Shown: positions 46,163 to 55,636, counted from the first letter of the stretch. The stretch: DNA of 64,000 nt from JAEVLT01 sp050496765 (GCF_050496765.1 NZ_JBNWEO010000017.1:186001-250000), one strand, 5' to 3'. Made by a program: numbers and translations. Notes: a model not told the origin generated them from the letters alone.

Positions 46163-47094
46163 GCTGCCTCCTCCTCTCTAAAGAGCTTTTTAATAACTAT
46201 GGATACGATAATTAAAAATAAGGTGAACATGATCGTGACCGCACTGGCATATCCAACGTTTCGGTGGCGGAACCCGTATTCGTAAATGTATTGCAAAATC
46301 GTAATAGTTGAGTAATCCGGGCCTCCACCCGTCATTACCATTGGCTGAACAATTAATTTAAAGGCTTGAATGGTTGTGGTAATAACCAAAAACATCGTGA
46401 TTGGTTTTAATGATGGAATGGTAATGTATAAGAATTTTTGTAGCACGTTTGCTCCATCGATATCTGCAGCTTCATAAATCTGGTTGTCAATGTTCTTTAA
46501 ACCCGCTAAAAAAATCATCATTTGGTAACCGCTGCCTGACCATGCCGATATCACCACAATCGTGTACATCGCCTGGGAAGCGCTTGAAAGGAATGGTTGT
46601 TTTGAAATACCAATATTCGCCAAAGCTTCATTGATTAGCCCTGATGTTGGATTCAACATAACCGTCCAGAGAATAGAGATGACTACTAACGAAAGAACGG
46701 CAGGTGAAAAATAAGCGGTACGGAAAAAACCAACACCTTTAATTCTTTTATTGACGATCAAGGCCAAACCGAGTGCCATAGATAGCTGCAAAGGCACAAC
46801 AAGGACAACAAATTTGATGGTGTTAAGAAAACTTTGCATTAATACTTCATCTGTCAGCATCCGTTTGAAATTTTCCAAACCAGTAAAATGTTTATCATTA
46901 GGCTTTAATAAATAATAATCGGTAAAGCCATACGTAAACGCAAAGATAATCGGAAGTACAATGAATAGAGTAGCGAGCACCAATGCTGGTGTAAGAAATC
47001 CATAGGCAGAAACGACTTCGCCTTTTTTGTAATGATTGCTTTCCCGATAGTGTACCGTTGTATTTCTTACTTGCACGAACTGGCTTATTTTCAT
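46159..47094 (-). CDS. carbohydrate ABC transporter permease, MalF/UgpA type
   Basis: A 311-residue permease with six membrane helices after a short polar N-terminus; the EAA loop reads EAADIDGANVLQKFLYITIP. Partner of the MalG-type permease to form the membrane channel. No ATPase gene lies in the operon, so a shared one such as MsmX is expected to energise it. Confidence 0.92.
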   Translation of the reverse strand: MKISQFVQVRNTTVHYRESNHYKKGEVVSAYGFLTPALVLATLFIVLPIIFAFTYGFTDYYLLKPNDKHFTGLENFKRMLTDEVLMQSFLNTIKFVVLVVPLQLSMALGLALIVNKRIKGVGFFRTAYFSPAVLSLVVISILWTVMLNPTSGLINEALANIGISKQPFLSSASQAMYTIVVISAWSGSGYQMMIFLAGLKNIDNQIYEAADIDGANVLQKFLYITIPSLKPITMFLVITTTIQAFKLIVQPMVMTGGGPDYSTITILQYIYEYGFRHRNVGYASAVTIMFTLFLIIVSIVIKKLFREEEAA

Positions 47095-47157
47095 GTTTTC
47101 ACATCCCTTCTATTTAAAAAGAGATGAGGTCAGATCCCCACCTCTTTTTCTCAGAAA

Positions 47158-48543
47158 CTACTTCCGATATTTCTCAAACTCTTGATCGATTTTTTTGGCA
47201 GCGTCGTCAAGATATTTCTTGATAGTCGCAGAATCTGTTGTTTTGTTTTGAGCAATTTTTAAAATCACGTCTTTTGCAAATGTTTCAGAAAGGTATGGAT
47301 ATCCTGGTGATACTGGACGTGCCTTATTGGTGTTTTCAACTTGATATTTTAATACTTTCCATGCTTCATTGTGGTAAGGGTTGTTTGTATTTGTTTTGAT
47401 TTCAGGAATAGAATTGATTCTTGTTGGAATTGAACCGTTTTTTTGATAGTACTCTTTAGCTGCTTCATCGTTGGTTAACCATTCCATTACATCAACTATT
47501 TTTTTAATGCGTTTTTCGTCTTTCTCTGAACCGTTGCGGACAAATGCCCAGCTTCCGGATGGAGTGTATAAGCCATTAAAATCTTTGCTCATTTTTGGAT
47601 AACGAAGAGTCCGGAACTTCAAGCCAGGGTAGTTGTTGGTTAATTCATTTACATACCAGAAACCGCTTACAGATAAAGCTGTTTTTCCGGAATAGAATGC
47701 TTTTTCCGATTCAGTTGCAGACGCAAGTGCAGGCTCTTTAAATAGCTCAGCGAATTTTGTTAAAGCTTCTACTGATTTGTTACTATTTAATACTCCATCA
47801 ACTGTTACGCCGTCTTTATCTACGATATTTGCGCCATTTCCCCAAAGTAGAGGGGTGAAATAGTAAGTTCCAGTTTCATATGCGCCAGCAGGAATATCCG
47901 TTAATAAAGTGCTTACAGCTATTTCGTAATTTTTGAATGCCGGATCCTTTGAGGTTTTAGCAAATGTATCAATTTTTCTGGCGAGTGTTACAAAATCATC
48001 CCAAGTCCAGTCTTTGTCTGGTCCGGGAACCGATGCTTTAATATCATTAGGCAGCGCATTTATCATATCTTCGTTATACATGATAGCTACACCGGAATCA
48101 GAGTAGCCCATTCCATAGAATTTGCCATCTACAGTACCTTGATCAATAATCGCTTTTGTAAATCCCTTTTTAAATCCCTTACTTAAATACGGATCCAGTT
48201 CGCCAATAACGCCAGAATCTGCATAAGCGGCAATATCTGGCCCGTCAAGGGTGAAAATATCAGGCATATTGTTTGCAGTGATAGCGGCGTTTAATTTATC
48301 TATATAACCGGATCCAGCTCCCGCGCGCGTAATATTTTGAATTTCTACTTTTGGTCCATCTGGATGTTTTTCATTGTATGTCTTTACTCGATCTGCAAAC
48401 ATTTTCCCCTCGGGGTGATCAGCCGAAGCTTGTGTCCAAATAACGATTTTGTTATTTGCGTCACCATTTGCACCTTTAGAACCACAGGCTGCTAGAGGGA
48501 GGGCAAGCATTAAAGCAGCGATTAATAAGAATAATTTTTTCAT
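47158..48543 (-). CDS. sugar-binding lipoprotein of an ABC transporter (family 1)
   Basis: A 461-residue extracellular solute-binding protein. The signal peptide ends in the lipobox LAAC with Cys20 as the lipid-modified residue; the mature part has the two-lobe fold of family 1 (GMGYSDSGVAIMYNED, SGFWYVNELTNNYPG, PSGSWAFVRNGS). It captures sucrose or fructo-oligosaccharide outside the cell and passes it to the permeases. First gene of the operon, just behind the promoter-operator region. Confidence 0.92.
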   Translation of the reverse strand: MKKLFLLIAALMLALPLAACGSKGANGDANNKIVIWTQASADHPEGKMFADRVKTYNEKHPDGPKVEIQNITRAGAGSGYIDKLNAAITANNMPDIFTLDGPDIAAYADSGVIGELDPYLSKGFKKGFTKAIIDQGTVDGKFYGMGYSDSGVAIMYNEDMINALPNDIKASVPGPDKDWTWDDFVTLARKIDTFAKTSKDPAFKNYEIAVSTLLTDIPAGAYETGTYYFTPLLWGNGANIVDKDGVTVDGVLNSNKSVEALTKFAELFKEPALASATESEKAFYSGKTALSVSGFWYVNELTNNYPGLKFRTLRYPKMSKDFNGLYTPSGSWAFVRNGSEKDEKRIKKIVDVMEWLTNDEAAKEYYQKNGSIPTRINSIPEIKTNTNNPYHNEAWKVLKYQVENTNKARPVSPGYPYLSETFAKDVILKIAQNKTTDSATIKKYLDDAAKKIDQEFEKYRK

Positions 48544-48576
48544 ACTCTACTATAACCTCCTTTATTTGAATAAGGG

Positions 48577-48592
48577 TTGAATACGTATTCAA
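48577..48592. promoter_or_regulatory. LacI-type operator of the sugar operon
   Basis: TTGAATACGTATTCAA is a perfect 16-bp palindrome located just downstream of the predicted start of the minus-strand operon. The 12-bp core GAATACGTATTC recurs at 48729. Confidence 0.85.
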
Positions 48593-48604
48593 ACCTATGC
48601 TTCA

Positions 48605-48633
48605 AATTTAATACTTTTCAAATTATCTGTCAA
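48605..48633 (-). promoter_or_regulatory. promoter of the sugar ABC-GH32 operon
   Basis: On the minus strand TTGACA (48633-48628), 17-base spacer, TAAATT (48610-48605). The start would fall near 48598, next to the operator. Confidence 0.85.
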
Positions 48634-48640
48634 TATATTT

Positions 48641-48654
48641 TTCAAGCGTTTACA
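48641..48654 (-). promoter_or_regulatory. cre (CcpA) site candidate
   Basis: TGTAAACGCTTGAA on the minus strand, close to the cre pattern TGWAANCGNTNNCA, lying just upstream of the -35 box. Carbon catabolite control of a sugar operon is expected. Confidence 0.6.
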
Positions 48655-48728
48655 ATCCTTTAAATTGAATATATTGATATTTATTGTTAAAATGGATATA
48701 TAGAGATTGCTACAATTGAATTTATTTA

Positions 48729-48740
48729 GAATACGTATTC
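48729..48740. promoter_or_regulatory. second LacI-type operator, before the regulator gene
   Basis: GAATACGTATTC, identical to the core at 48579-48590 and about 150 bases from it. It overlaps TAGAAT, a possible -10 box of the regulator gene, so autoregulation and looping between the two sites are likely. Confidence 0.8.
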
Positions 48741-48762
48741 ATATATAAGGGGATTTTGGCAT

Positions 48763-49755
48763 ATGAAAATAACAATGAAAGAAATTGCAAGGCTCGCTAA
48801 TGTTTCCCAGTCTACCGTATCACGTGTGATCAATGGAAATAAAGGTGTGAATGAAGAAGCAGCTAAGCGGGTTATTGAAGTCATTGAAAAGGTGGGGTTT
48901 ATCCCAAATAAGGCTGCGCAGACGCTAAAAAGAAGCCGATCACATATTGTTGGTGTGCTTCTTACCGAGACCTACAATCCTTATTTTGTCGAATTAATTG
49001 ACAAGCTTGAGTCAGAATCCCGTAAACGTGGCTACAATATCTTATTGCATGTATCGAATCGAAACCCACTCGTAGAATGGGAAAGTGTCCAAAATTTTAT
49101 TGCTCGTCAAGTTGACGGAATGATTATTATTCCATCCGGAGGATATAATATTGATCGAATCAGCAAGCTATCGATTCCATCTGTGGTGATGACACAGAAT
49201 TGGGAAGCTATAGATAGTGTGGGTCTGGATCACGTTCTCGCCGGAAAAATTGCTGCAGAAAAATTTATCTTATCAGGTCACAAAACATTCGGCTTCATTG
49301 GAACGACTCCGGACGATAAATTTCTTGGTTTCAAGAGCGGGCTATACGAAAATGGTCTGGAGTTTAAAGAAAAGAATTATATCCGGGTGCAGGAGACTTC
49401 TACGGACAATTTTTTAATACGTTGCGATATCAATGCGTATTTGGAACAAGCAGGGGAGGCTATCGATTTTACATGCGCTTTTGCGGCAAACGATATAATG
49501 GCTTTGGAATTTATTCGAGCGGTTGAGGAGAAAGGAATGAAGGTGCCAGAGGATATTTCGATTATAGGCTTTGACGATACGTATCTTGCTAAAATTATGG
49601 GGATTTCGAGTATTAATCAGCCAATTGAAAAAATGGTTAATACGACGCTCCAGCTTCTATTGGATCGCGTAGAAAATGAAATCTCTTCAAAACCGGTACA
49701 AATTAAACTTAACCCTACTTTAGTTGAAAGAAAAAGTTCAAATTTAATTAAATAA
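48763..49755 (+). CDS. LacI-family transcriptional regulator of the sugar operon
   Basis: A 330-residue repressor. The N-terminal helix-turn-helix and hinge (MKEIARLANVSQSTVSRVIN, residues about 4-23, and PNKAAQTLKR) are followed by a periplasmic-binding-protein-like sensor domain with IIGFDDTYLA near the end. It is divergent from the ABC-GH32 operon and two identical palindromes lie between them, so it most likely represses that operon until the sugar is present. Confidence 0.9.
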   Translation: MKITMKEIARLANVSQSTVSRVINGNKGVNEEAAKRVIEVIEKVGFIPNKAAQTLKRSRSHIVGVLLTETYNPYFVELIDKLESESRKRGYNILLHVSNRNPLVEWESVQNFIARQVDGMIIIPSGGYNIDRISKLSIPSVVMTQNWEAIDSVGLDHVLAGKIAAEKFILSGHKTFGFIGTTPDDKFLGFKSGLYENGLEFKEKNYIRVQETSTDNFLIRCDINAYLEQAGEAIDFTCAFAANDIMALEFIRAVEEKGMKVPEDISIIGFDDTYLAKIMGISSINQPIEKMVNTTLQLLLDRVENEISSKPVQIKLNPTLVERKSSNLIK

Positions 49756-49914
49756 CTAGTCTGTCGGGGCAGGCCCCATTTATTTTGTATCATATAGTAG
49801 AATTAGCAAAACCTCTCGTTATCATTTAGGAAGGAGTCTTATTACGAACTCGTCTAATAAAAGATGGTAGGGAACTCATAAAAGCCATATAATACAGAGA
49901 CGGGGTGAAAAGGA

Positions 49915-50154
49915 ATGGAAAAGCAAATTTTAGAATCCTTAATGGAACTACAGAAGGATTTAAAAGATATAAAAACTGACATCCATGAAGTGAAAGAAAC
50001 GGTAAAAAGAATCGAAGCCCCACATGCAGAAGATGTGGTTGGAATGTTGAAAGTCACTAAGAAGAAAACAGATTTTGAAGTGGCTTATCTTACCAACAGA
50101 TTAACTGAAATGGACAAACGACTATTTAACCTTGAAAAACGCATTGAAAATTAA
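49915..50154 (+). CDS. small coiled-coil protein of unknown function
   Basis: A 79-residue, strongly helical protein (MEKQILESLMELQKDLKDIK) with heptad-like spacing of hydrophobic residues over its length, probably a short coiled coil. GGGGTGAAAAGGA precedes the ATG. No membrane segment or catalytic motif. Related small proteins of unknown role are common in Bacillus. It has its own terminator. Confidence 0.65.
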   Translation: MEKQILESLMELQKDLKDIKTDIHEVKETVKRIEAPHAEDVVGMLKVTKKKTDFEVAYLTNRLTEMDKRLFNLEKRIEN

Positions 50155-50159
50155 AATTT

Positions 50160-50192
50160 AAAGCACACACAGAATCTGGTGCTTTATTTTTT
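50160..50192 (+). terminator. terminator after the coiled-coil gene
   Basis: AAAGCAC and GTGCTTT form a 7-bp stem, followed by ATTTTTT. Confidence 0.8.
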
Positions 50193-50370
50193 AAACTATC
50201 GGGTATGCTAATTAGCATAATGAGAGCTATTCTCCATTTGTGATTTTCTATGTAATTTTCTCTGCGATTTACTAGGATAATTGGTTAAAAATCATGATAT
50301 GCTAATAAAAGCTAGGAAACGAAAACAGTTGAGATTTCGTATTATAAAAACTAACGCATCGAGTCAATTG

Positions 50371-50395
50371 AGGCGCATGAATCATTCATGCGCCT
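50371..50395 (+). terminator. hairpin before the nad operon
   Basis: AGGCGCATGAA and TTCATGCGCCT form a perfect 11-bp stem with a three-base loop, followed by ACTCTATTTTA rather than a clean T-run. Confidence 0.55.
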
Positions 50396-50565
50396 ACTCT
50401 ATTTTACTTAGTCTCTTAAAGATTTCCAAAGTTGTTGCATTGCTTGTCCATATGATTCATTTAGGTTTTAACGAATCTATCAAACTAGTTTTAAAATCAA
50501 TTGTTTTACCATTAATTTTTTAGACGAAAAATCTTGTTTTTATTTTAAAACTATGTAAATATAGA

Positions 50566-50575
50566 TGTCAAGACA
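50566..50575. promoter_or_regulatory. candidate NiaR/NadR operator before nadB
   Basis: TGTCAAGACA, a TGTC-N2-GACA dyad like the sites bound by the niacin-responsive repressor of B. subtilis nad genes, 27 bases before the nadB start. A -35/-10 pair near TTGTTT (50534) and TAAATA (50556) would put it on the transcription start. Confidence 0.5.
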
Positions 50576-50601
50576 GTTGTTAACCTTGGGGGGTCCTCAT
50601 C

Positions 50602-52173
50602 ATGGAAATGGATGATGTTCTAATTGTCGGCAGTGGAATTGCGGCATTACAGTTGGCAACTTTCCTTAGCCATGATAAGAATGTGAGAATTCTCACAAAG
50701 TCACATTTAAAAAATGCGAACTCTTATTTAGCACAAGGCGGGATTGCTGCTGCTATCGGAATTCACGATGACACGAAAAAGCATTTGGCTGATACTCTTG
50801 AGGCAGGCAGGTTTCACAATAATGAGGAAGCTGTACGTGAAATATTGAACGAAGCTCCGGCACTGATTGGCGACCTTTACGAAATCTTTGACAAGGATCA
50901 ACAGGGGCATTTGCTGCTTGGACTGGAAGGCGCACATAGTGAAAACAGGATTGTTCATAGCGGCGGTGATGCAACGGGGAAAAATGTCATAGATTACTTG
51001 ATTCGTAAATTGACGAACAATATAAAAGTGGAAGAGAACGTTTTTGCTTACGAACTCATCATCGACAGTAAGCAGAAACGTTGCATTGGTGTAAAAGCTA
51101 AAGACCCAGATGGCACGATCCGTTATTTTTACGGGGATTATGTGATTCTGGCCACGGGTGGCTGCGGACAGGTTTACCCCTTTACCTCAAGTGCCCCAAC
51201 GGTAACAGGAGATGGGATTGCCATGGCCTATTTGGCAGGTGCGGAAATGGCTGATATGGAATTTATCCAATTTCATCCGACGCTTTTATATAAAGATGGG
51301 GAAACGAAGGGACTGATATCGGAAGCTGTCAGGGGCGAGGGGGCAATCTTGGTAACGGAAGATGAAACCCCGATTATGGAAGGCATCCACCCATTAAAAG
51401 ATCTCGCTCCGCGGCATATTGTTTCTCAGACGATCGTTGACTATATCAAAAACGGGCATGAAGTATTCCTGGATATTCGAAGCATAAAAAACTTTAAAAA
51501 GCGGTTCCCTTCCATTACAGCTATTTGTGAAAAAAATGGAGTCCATTTATCAGATGGAAAAATTCCGGTAGTTCCCGGCAGCCATTTTTTAATGGGCGGC
51601 ATCAAAACGGATTTAATTGGCCGGACGTCAATAAATGGATTATTTGCGATTGGAGAGGCATCATGCACGGGTCTTCATGGCGCTAACCGCCTGGCAAGCA
51701 ATTCGTTATTGGAAGGACTTTATCAGGGGAAAAAGCTCTCACAATGGATTCATTCAAATTCAAACAAAGATCCAATTTCGGTTTTGCCTAAAGCGTATTC
51801 TTTCATTCCAGAAAAAAAAGTGCTGCTTCCGGATGTCCAAACTTTAAAGGATATGATGATGAAAAGAGTCGGCATTGTCCGGTCTAAAGAACTTTTGGAA
51901 GAACAAAAAAATTGGCTGGAGCAGTTCCATTTACATGATGTAACGGAGCTTGATTCTTATTCCATTCAAGAGATTACCGCTATTTTTATGTATGTCACTG
52001 CTTCCTTGATTACAGAAGCAGCGATCAGCCGGACGGAAAGCCGCGGCGGCCATTTTAGAAGGGATTGCCCGTTCGAAGATGATCAAAATTGGAAAAAGAA
52101 AGTAATTATTCAGAAGTGCAAAGGGGAAGTGGCAATCAAACATGAATACATTAAAACTGCGCTCGTTAATTGA
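50602..52173 (+). CDS. nadB: L-aspartate oxidase
   Basis: A 523-residue FAD enzyme of the succinate dehydrogenase/fumarate reductase flavoprotein type. It oxidises L-aspartate to iminoaspartate, the first step of de novo NAD synthesis. The FAD-binding start VLIVGSGIAALQLATFL, the NSYLAQGGIAAA loop, and GEASCTGLHGANRLASNSLLEG near residue 350 are clear. GGGGGGTCC lies upstream of the ATG. It overlaps nadC by 32 bases. Confidence 0.95.
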   Translation: MEMDDVLIVGSGIAALQLATFLSHDKNVRILTKSHLKNANSYLAQGGIAAAIGIHDDTKKHLADTLEAGRFHNNEEAVREILNEAPALIGDLYEIFDKDQQGHLLLGLEGAHSENRIVHSGGDATGKNVIDYLIRKLTNNIKVEENVFAYELIIDSKQKRCIGVKAKDPDGTIRYFYGDYVILATGGCGQVYPFTSSAPTVTGDGIAMAYLAGAEMADMEFIQFHPTLLYKDGETKGLISEAVRGEGAILVTEDETPIMEGIHPLKDLAPRHIVSQTIVDYIKNGHEVFLDIRSIKNFKKRFPSITAICEKNGVHLSDGKIPVVPGSHFLMGGIKTDLIGRTSINGLFAIGEASCTGLHGANRLASNSLLEGLYQGKKLSQWIHSNSNKDPISVLPKAYSFIPEKKVLLPDVQTLKDMMMKRVGIVRSKELLEEQKNWLEQFHLHDVTELDSYSIQEITAIFMYVTASLITEAAISRTESRGGHFRRDCPFEDDQNWKKKVIIQKCKGEVAIKHEYIKTALVN

Positions 52174-52981
52174 GCAATTTTTTATCGAAGACATTGGGGA
52201 ACAAGATCTCACCACCGATTTGATTTTTTCAGACAATACAAAAGGGGAAATCGTCTTTTTAGCCAAGGAAACAGGAATTTTTTGCGGAGAGGAAGTGATT
52301 AAAACAGGATTTCATCTATTAAATCCGCAAATTGACATCCAATTGTTTGTGAAAGATGGCGATCCCATTGAAGCAGGGCGGCGGTTGGCGGTAGTCTCAG
52401 GTGAAATTTCCGCTCTGTTAAAAGGGGAAAGAGTGGTTTTGAATCTTATTCAGCGCATGAGCGGTATTTCCACTTTAACACGACAGGCAGTAGAGACACT
52501 GGATAGCTCTTACACCAAGATTTGCGATACGAGGAAAACAACACCTGGACTAAGAATGCTTGAAAAATATGCTGTCCGTTGCGGCGGCGGCTATAATCAC
52601 CGTTATGGCCTTTATGACGGGGTGATGATTAAAGACAATCATATCTCTTTTGCAGGCTCGATCAAACAGGCAGTGAGTCTCGTACGTGAGAGACTGGGAC
52701 ATATGGTCAAAATCGAAGTAGAAACAGAGACGAAAGAACAAGTCATCGAAGCCGTCGAAGCAGGAGTAGATGTGATTATGTTTGACAACCGCACTCCTGA
52801 TGAAATCAAGGAATTTATCAAACTGATCCCTGCCCATATGATGACGGAAGCGTCAGGCGGGATCAATCTAAGTAATTTGAAAAGCTATCGCGATTGCGGT
52901 GTTCATACTATTTCTCTTGGATTACTGACCCATTCATACAAAGCGCTTGACATCAGTGTCAACGTTGCAGTTGGTGAATGA
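52142..52981 (+). CDS. nadC: nicotinate-nucleotide pyrophosphorylase (quinolinate phosphoribosyltransferase)
   Basis: A 279-residue enzyme that converts quinolinate and phosphoribosyl pyrophosphate to nicotinate mononucleotide. The motifs FIEDIGEQDLTTDLIF, DTRKTTPGLRMLEKYAVRCG, DGVMIKDNHI and EVETETKEQ are intact. Its start lies 32 bases inside the end of nadB, in a different frame, and the family N-terminus supports that start. Confidence 0.95.
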   Translation: MNTLKLRSLIEQFFIEDIGEQDLTTDLIFSDNTKGEIVFLAKETGIFCGEEVIKTGFHLLNPQIDIQLFVKDGDPIEAGRRLAVVSGEISALLKGERVVLNLIQRMSGISTLTRQAVETLDSSYTKICDTRKTTPGLRMLEKYAVRCGGGYNHRYGLYDGVMIKDNHISFAGSIKQAVSLVRERLGHMVKIEVETETKEQVIEAVEAGVDVIMFDNRTPDEIKEFIKLIPAHMMTEASGGINLSNLKSYRDCGVHTISLGLLTHSYKALDISVNVAVGE

Positions 52982-53044
52982 GCGGTTCATACGGTTCCTG
53001 AAAAATTGATTGATTCATAGAAAAGAACAGAAAGGAAAGTTAAC

Positions 53045-54004
53045 ATGACAGCTACCGAAATGAAGAGCCGCTTGATTGAAGAAATTCAAGAGTGGAAGAA
53101 AAAGCGCAATGCCATCCTTCTTGCCCACAATTATCAAATTCCGGAAATTCAGGATATTGCAGACGTGTTGGGTGACTCTCTAATGCTTGCGCGTGCTGCG
53201 GTAAATACCACTGCTGAAGTCATCGTATTTTGTGGGGTTCACTTTATGGCAGAAACGGCGGCCATCTTAAATCCGGGGAAAACGGTGCTGCTTCCAGATC
53301 TTGAAGCGGGATGCTCTTTGGCTGATTCGATCACGGCAGACCAGCTTCGTAAGTGGAAAGCTGAGCACCCTGGAGCCGTTGTCGTCGCTTATGTCAATAC
53401 AACGGCTGAAGTGAAGGCATTAAGCGATTATTGCTGCACTTCTTCTAACGCTGTGGCCATCGTTCGCTCGATTCCTGAGAATCAAGAAATCCTGTTCTTG
53501 CCGGATCTGTTTCTGGGTTCATTTGTGAAGCGGGAAACAGGCCGTGAAAACATGCACATTTGGATGGGCGAATGTCACGTTCACGCAGGAATTCAGCCGG
53601 ATCAGGTAGAAGGCGTGCTGACAGAGCATCCGGAAGCCGAACTGCTTGTCCACCCGGAATGCGGCTGCTCAACTTCAAGTATGTATTTAATGTCTGAAGG
53701 CATGTTACCAAAAGAAAAAACCCATATTCTATCAACAGGCAATATGCTAAAACACTCTCGAATTTCACAGGCGGATGAATTTATTGTCGCAACGGAAGTA
53801 GGGATTATCCATCAGATGCAAAAACAAAACCCTGAAAAACGATTCATCGCTGCCAATGCACAAGCCGTTTGTCCTTTTATGAAAATGATTACGCTTGAAA
53901 AAGTATTGGTTGCTTTGAAAGAAAACAGTCATGTGATCACGGTGCCTGAAGATACAGCCAAGCAGGCAAAGCTTGCTATTGAGAGAATGATCTCCATTGG
54001 TTAA
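53045..54004 (+). CDS. nadA: quinolinate synthase
   Basis: A 319-residue [4Fe-4S] enzyme that condenses iminoaspartate with dihydroxyacetone phosphate to quinolinate. Cluster and active-site segments are LAHNYQIPEIQDIADVLGDS, VFCGVHFMAETA, HPECGCSTSS and AVCPFMKMI. It is about 50 residues shorter than the B. subtilis enzyme (368) and nearer the compact form of other bacteria, without looking truncated. GAAAGGAAAG precedes the ATG. Last gene of the operon. Confidence 0.94.
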   Translation: MTATEMKSRLIEEIQEWKKKRNAILLAHNYQIPEIQDIADVLGDSLMLARAAVNTTAEVIVFCGVHFMAETAAILNPGKTVLLPDLEAGCSLADSITADQLRKWKAEHPGAVVVAYVNTTAEVKALSDYCCTSSNAVAIVRSIPENQEILFLPDLFLGSFVKRETGRENMHIWMGECHVHAGIQPDQVEGVLTEHPEAELLVHPECGCSTSSMYLMSEGMLPKEKTHILSTGNMLKHSRISQADEFIVATEVGIIHQMQKQNPEKRFIAANAQAVCPFMKMITLEKVLVALKENSHVITVPEDTAKQAKLAIERMISIG

Positions 54005-54026
54005 GTCTTTGATATAATTGATATAG

Positions 54027-54069
54027 AAAAAAGCCGAATGTCCAAAGAGAAGTTCGGTTTTTTTTTTCT
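54027..54069 (+). terminator. terminator after nadA
   Basis: AAGCCGAA pairs with TTCGGTTT (one G.T), followed by about ten T. Confidence 0.88.
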
Positions 54070-54181
54070 AAATGAAAACATTGGTTCTTGTCCGTGAACT
54101 GAAAGCAGCGGCAAAAGAGACCGGCATGGAGATCTGAGAGACGTGGGAAAAACCAATGCTAGCCAAAAGGAGATGCAATGA

Positions 54182-54742
54182 ATGAAAACCGAGAAACAAA
54201 AAATGCTGAATGGCGAGCTTTATAATGCAGCTGATCCTGAATTGCGGAGGGAAAGAAAAAACGCTAGGAGGTTAACAAGAGTATTTAATACGTCGCTTGA
54301 AACAGATACAAATCAAAGAACGCAATTGTTAAAAGAACTGCTTGGTTCCACTGGAGAAAATTTATATATTGAGCCGACATTTCGTTGTGACTACGGCTAT
54401 AACATTCACGTCGGTCAAAATTTCTATGCTAATTTTGATTGCGTTTTTTTGGATGTTTGTGAGATTCGGATTGGTGATAACTGCATGATTGCACCAGGAG
54501 TTCATATTTATACTGCGACACACCCACTAAATTCAATACAAAGAATTTCTGGCGCAGAATACGGAAAACCTGTGACGATCGGGGATAATGTCTGGATTGG
54601 TGGGCGAGCTGTTATAAATCCAGGGGTTACGATCGGAAATAATGTTGTCATTGCTTCAGGTGCGGTCGTAACGAAAGATGTGCCGGATAATGTGGTCGTA
54701 GGCGGAAATCCTGCAAGAATAATTAAACAAATCGAAGAATAG
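54182..54742 (+). CDS. maa: maltose/galactoside O-acetyltransferase
   Basis: A 186-residue hexapeptide-repeat acetyltransferase of the LacA/Maa type, which transfers acetyl from acetyl-CoA to sugars. An N-terminal maltose-acetyltransferase domain (MLNGELYNAADPELRRERK) is followed by the left-handed beta-helix (IGDNCMIAPGVHIYTATHPL with the catalytic His, IGDNVWIGGRAVINPGVTIG). AAGGAGATG precedes the ATG. It stands alone between nad and ars genes; the physiological substrate is not known. Confidence 0.92.
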   Translation: MKTEKQKMLNGELYNAADPELRRERKNARRLTRVFNTSLETDTNQRTQLLKELLGSTGENLYIEPTFRCDYGYNIHVGQNFYANFDCVFLDVCEIRIGDNCMIAPGVHIYTATHPLNSIQRISGAEYGKPVTIGDNVWIGGRAVINPGVTIGNNVVIASGAVVTKDVPDNVVVGGNPARIIKQIEE

Positions 54743-54750
54743 AAAATGCA

Positions 54751-54774
54751 GGGAAGGAATTAAATTTCCTTCCC
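54751..54774 (+). terminator. hairpin after maa
   Basis: GGGAAGGAA and TTCCTTCCC form a perfect 9-bp stem around TTAAAT; no T-run follows. Confidence 0.6.
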
Positions 54775-55288
54775 GTTCAAATGAAGAAAATGGTGAATTT
54801 TAGACTTTTGAACGTCTTCCATCTCCCCTGAAAATAATCAACAATTTCAATTATTTTTCTAGTAAAGAACGATATCCATCTTGTATGAAAAAGTTGAAGT
54901 GAAAACAGCAAAATATCCTTCGATAAATAAGCCTCTGAATGAAGCGGATCGTTTGCTCCCACTTGATACAATGAAATACCACGCAGGGAGCGTTAGTGAC
55001 AAGGGGGCACAGCCGTGCAGTCCCCTGGAAAATGAGTGCCTGGAGAATAAAACAGAAACGATTACATGCTGCACGAACTTTCCATTAAAGGGACTTGAAA
55101 TCAATTTGATCTTGTTTTAATATATAAGCAAATAGTTATGTACCAATTAAGAGATTCGCGAATGCCGATTGGTCAATAAGAACGGTTCATAAAGCCGGTC
55201 CGGTAGTGAAAAAGCGAGTATGAATGGTTATCGAAATATACTGAGTCTCTATTTTTGACTATTAACGCTTTTGAAAGAGGTCGATGCC
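54775..55288. other. 514-base gap between maa and arsR
   Basis: I see no convincing gene. Frames of about 80 codons exist on both strands (near 54860-55120) but lack ribosome binding sites and typical codon use. The arsR promoter should lie near 55110-55270; no operator could be fixed. Confidence 0.4.
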
Positions 55289-55636
55289 ATGTTGACATCA
55301 ATAGTGGAATTAGAACGTGCTGCCAATGTGTTAAAGTTATTAGGTGATAAAACGCGCTTAACCATTGTAGCGATTTTAAAGCAACGTGAATGCTGTGTCT
55401 GTGAATTTCAAGAGGTTTTTGAAATGAGTCAACCATCCATTAGCCAGCATCTTCGTAAGTTAAAAGATGCCGGGATGGTGAAGGAAGAGCGAAGAGGGCA
55501 ATGGATTTACTATTCTTTAAATCAAAAGAGTGAACTATATGAACTTGTAGATACTATTTTAGAGCATGTACCCGATCAGACCGAGAAAATCAAAATGATT
55601 GAAAAAAGTAATCCTACGCTTCGATGCGGTTGTTAA
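55289..55636 (+). CDS. arsR: ArsR-family metalloregulator
   Basis: A 115-residue winged-helix repressor. The recognition helix SQPSISQHLRKLKDAGMVKE and the wing (RRGQWIYYSLN) are clear, and the metal site ECCVCEFQE in helix 3 matches the CxC-type As(III)/Sb(III) sensor. A second cysteine pair ends the protein (RCGC). AGAGG is 8 bases before ATG 55289; the frame opens a little earlier. It precedes arsC by 46 bases. Confidence 0.9.
   Translation: MLTSIVELERAANVLKLLGDKTRLTIVAILKQRECCVCEFQEVFEMSQPSISQHLRKLKDAGMVKEERRGQWIYYSLNQKSELYELVDTILEHVPDQTEKIKMIEKSNPTLRCGC

Larger units (their letters stand above)
50193..50601. other. 409-base gap before nadB
   Basis: No credible gene. It holds a perfect 11-bp hairpin (50371-50395) and the nad promoter-operator region. 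A frame at 50281-50523 lacks a ribosome binding site and protein-like composition. Confidence 0.5.

Noticed and set aside
50281..50523. 80-codon frame before nadB
   Set aside because: No ribosome binding site, unusual composition, and it crosses a perfect hairpin.
54881..55120. 79-codon frame between maa and arsR
   Set aside because: Overlaps an equally long frame on the other strand, no ribosome binding site and no recognisable family.
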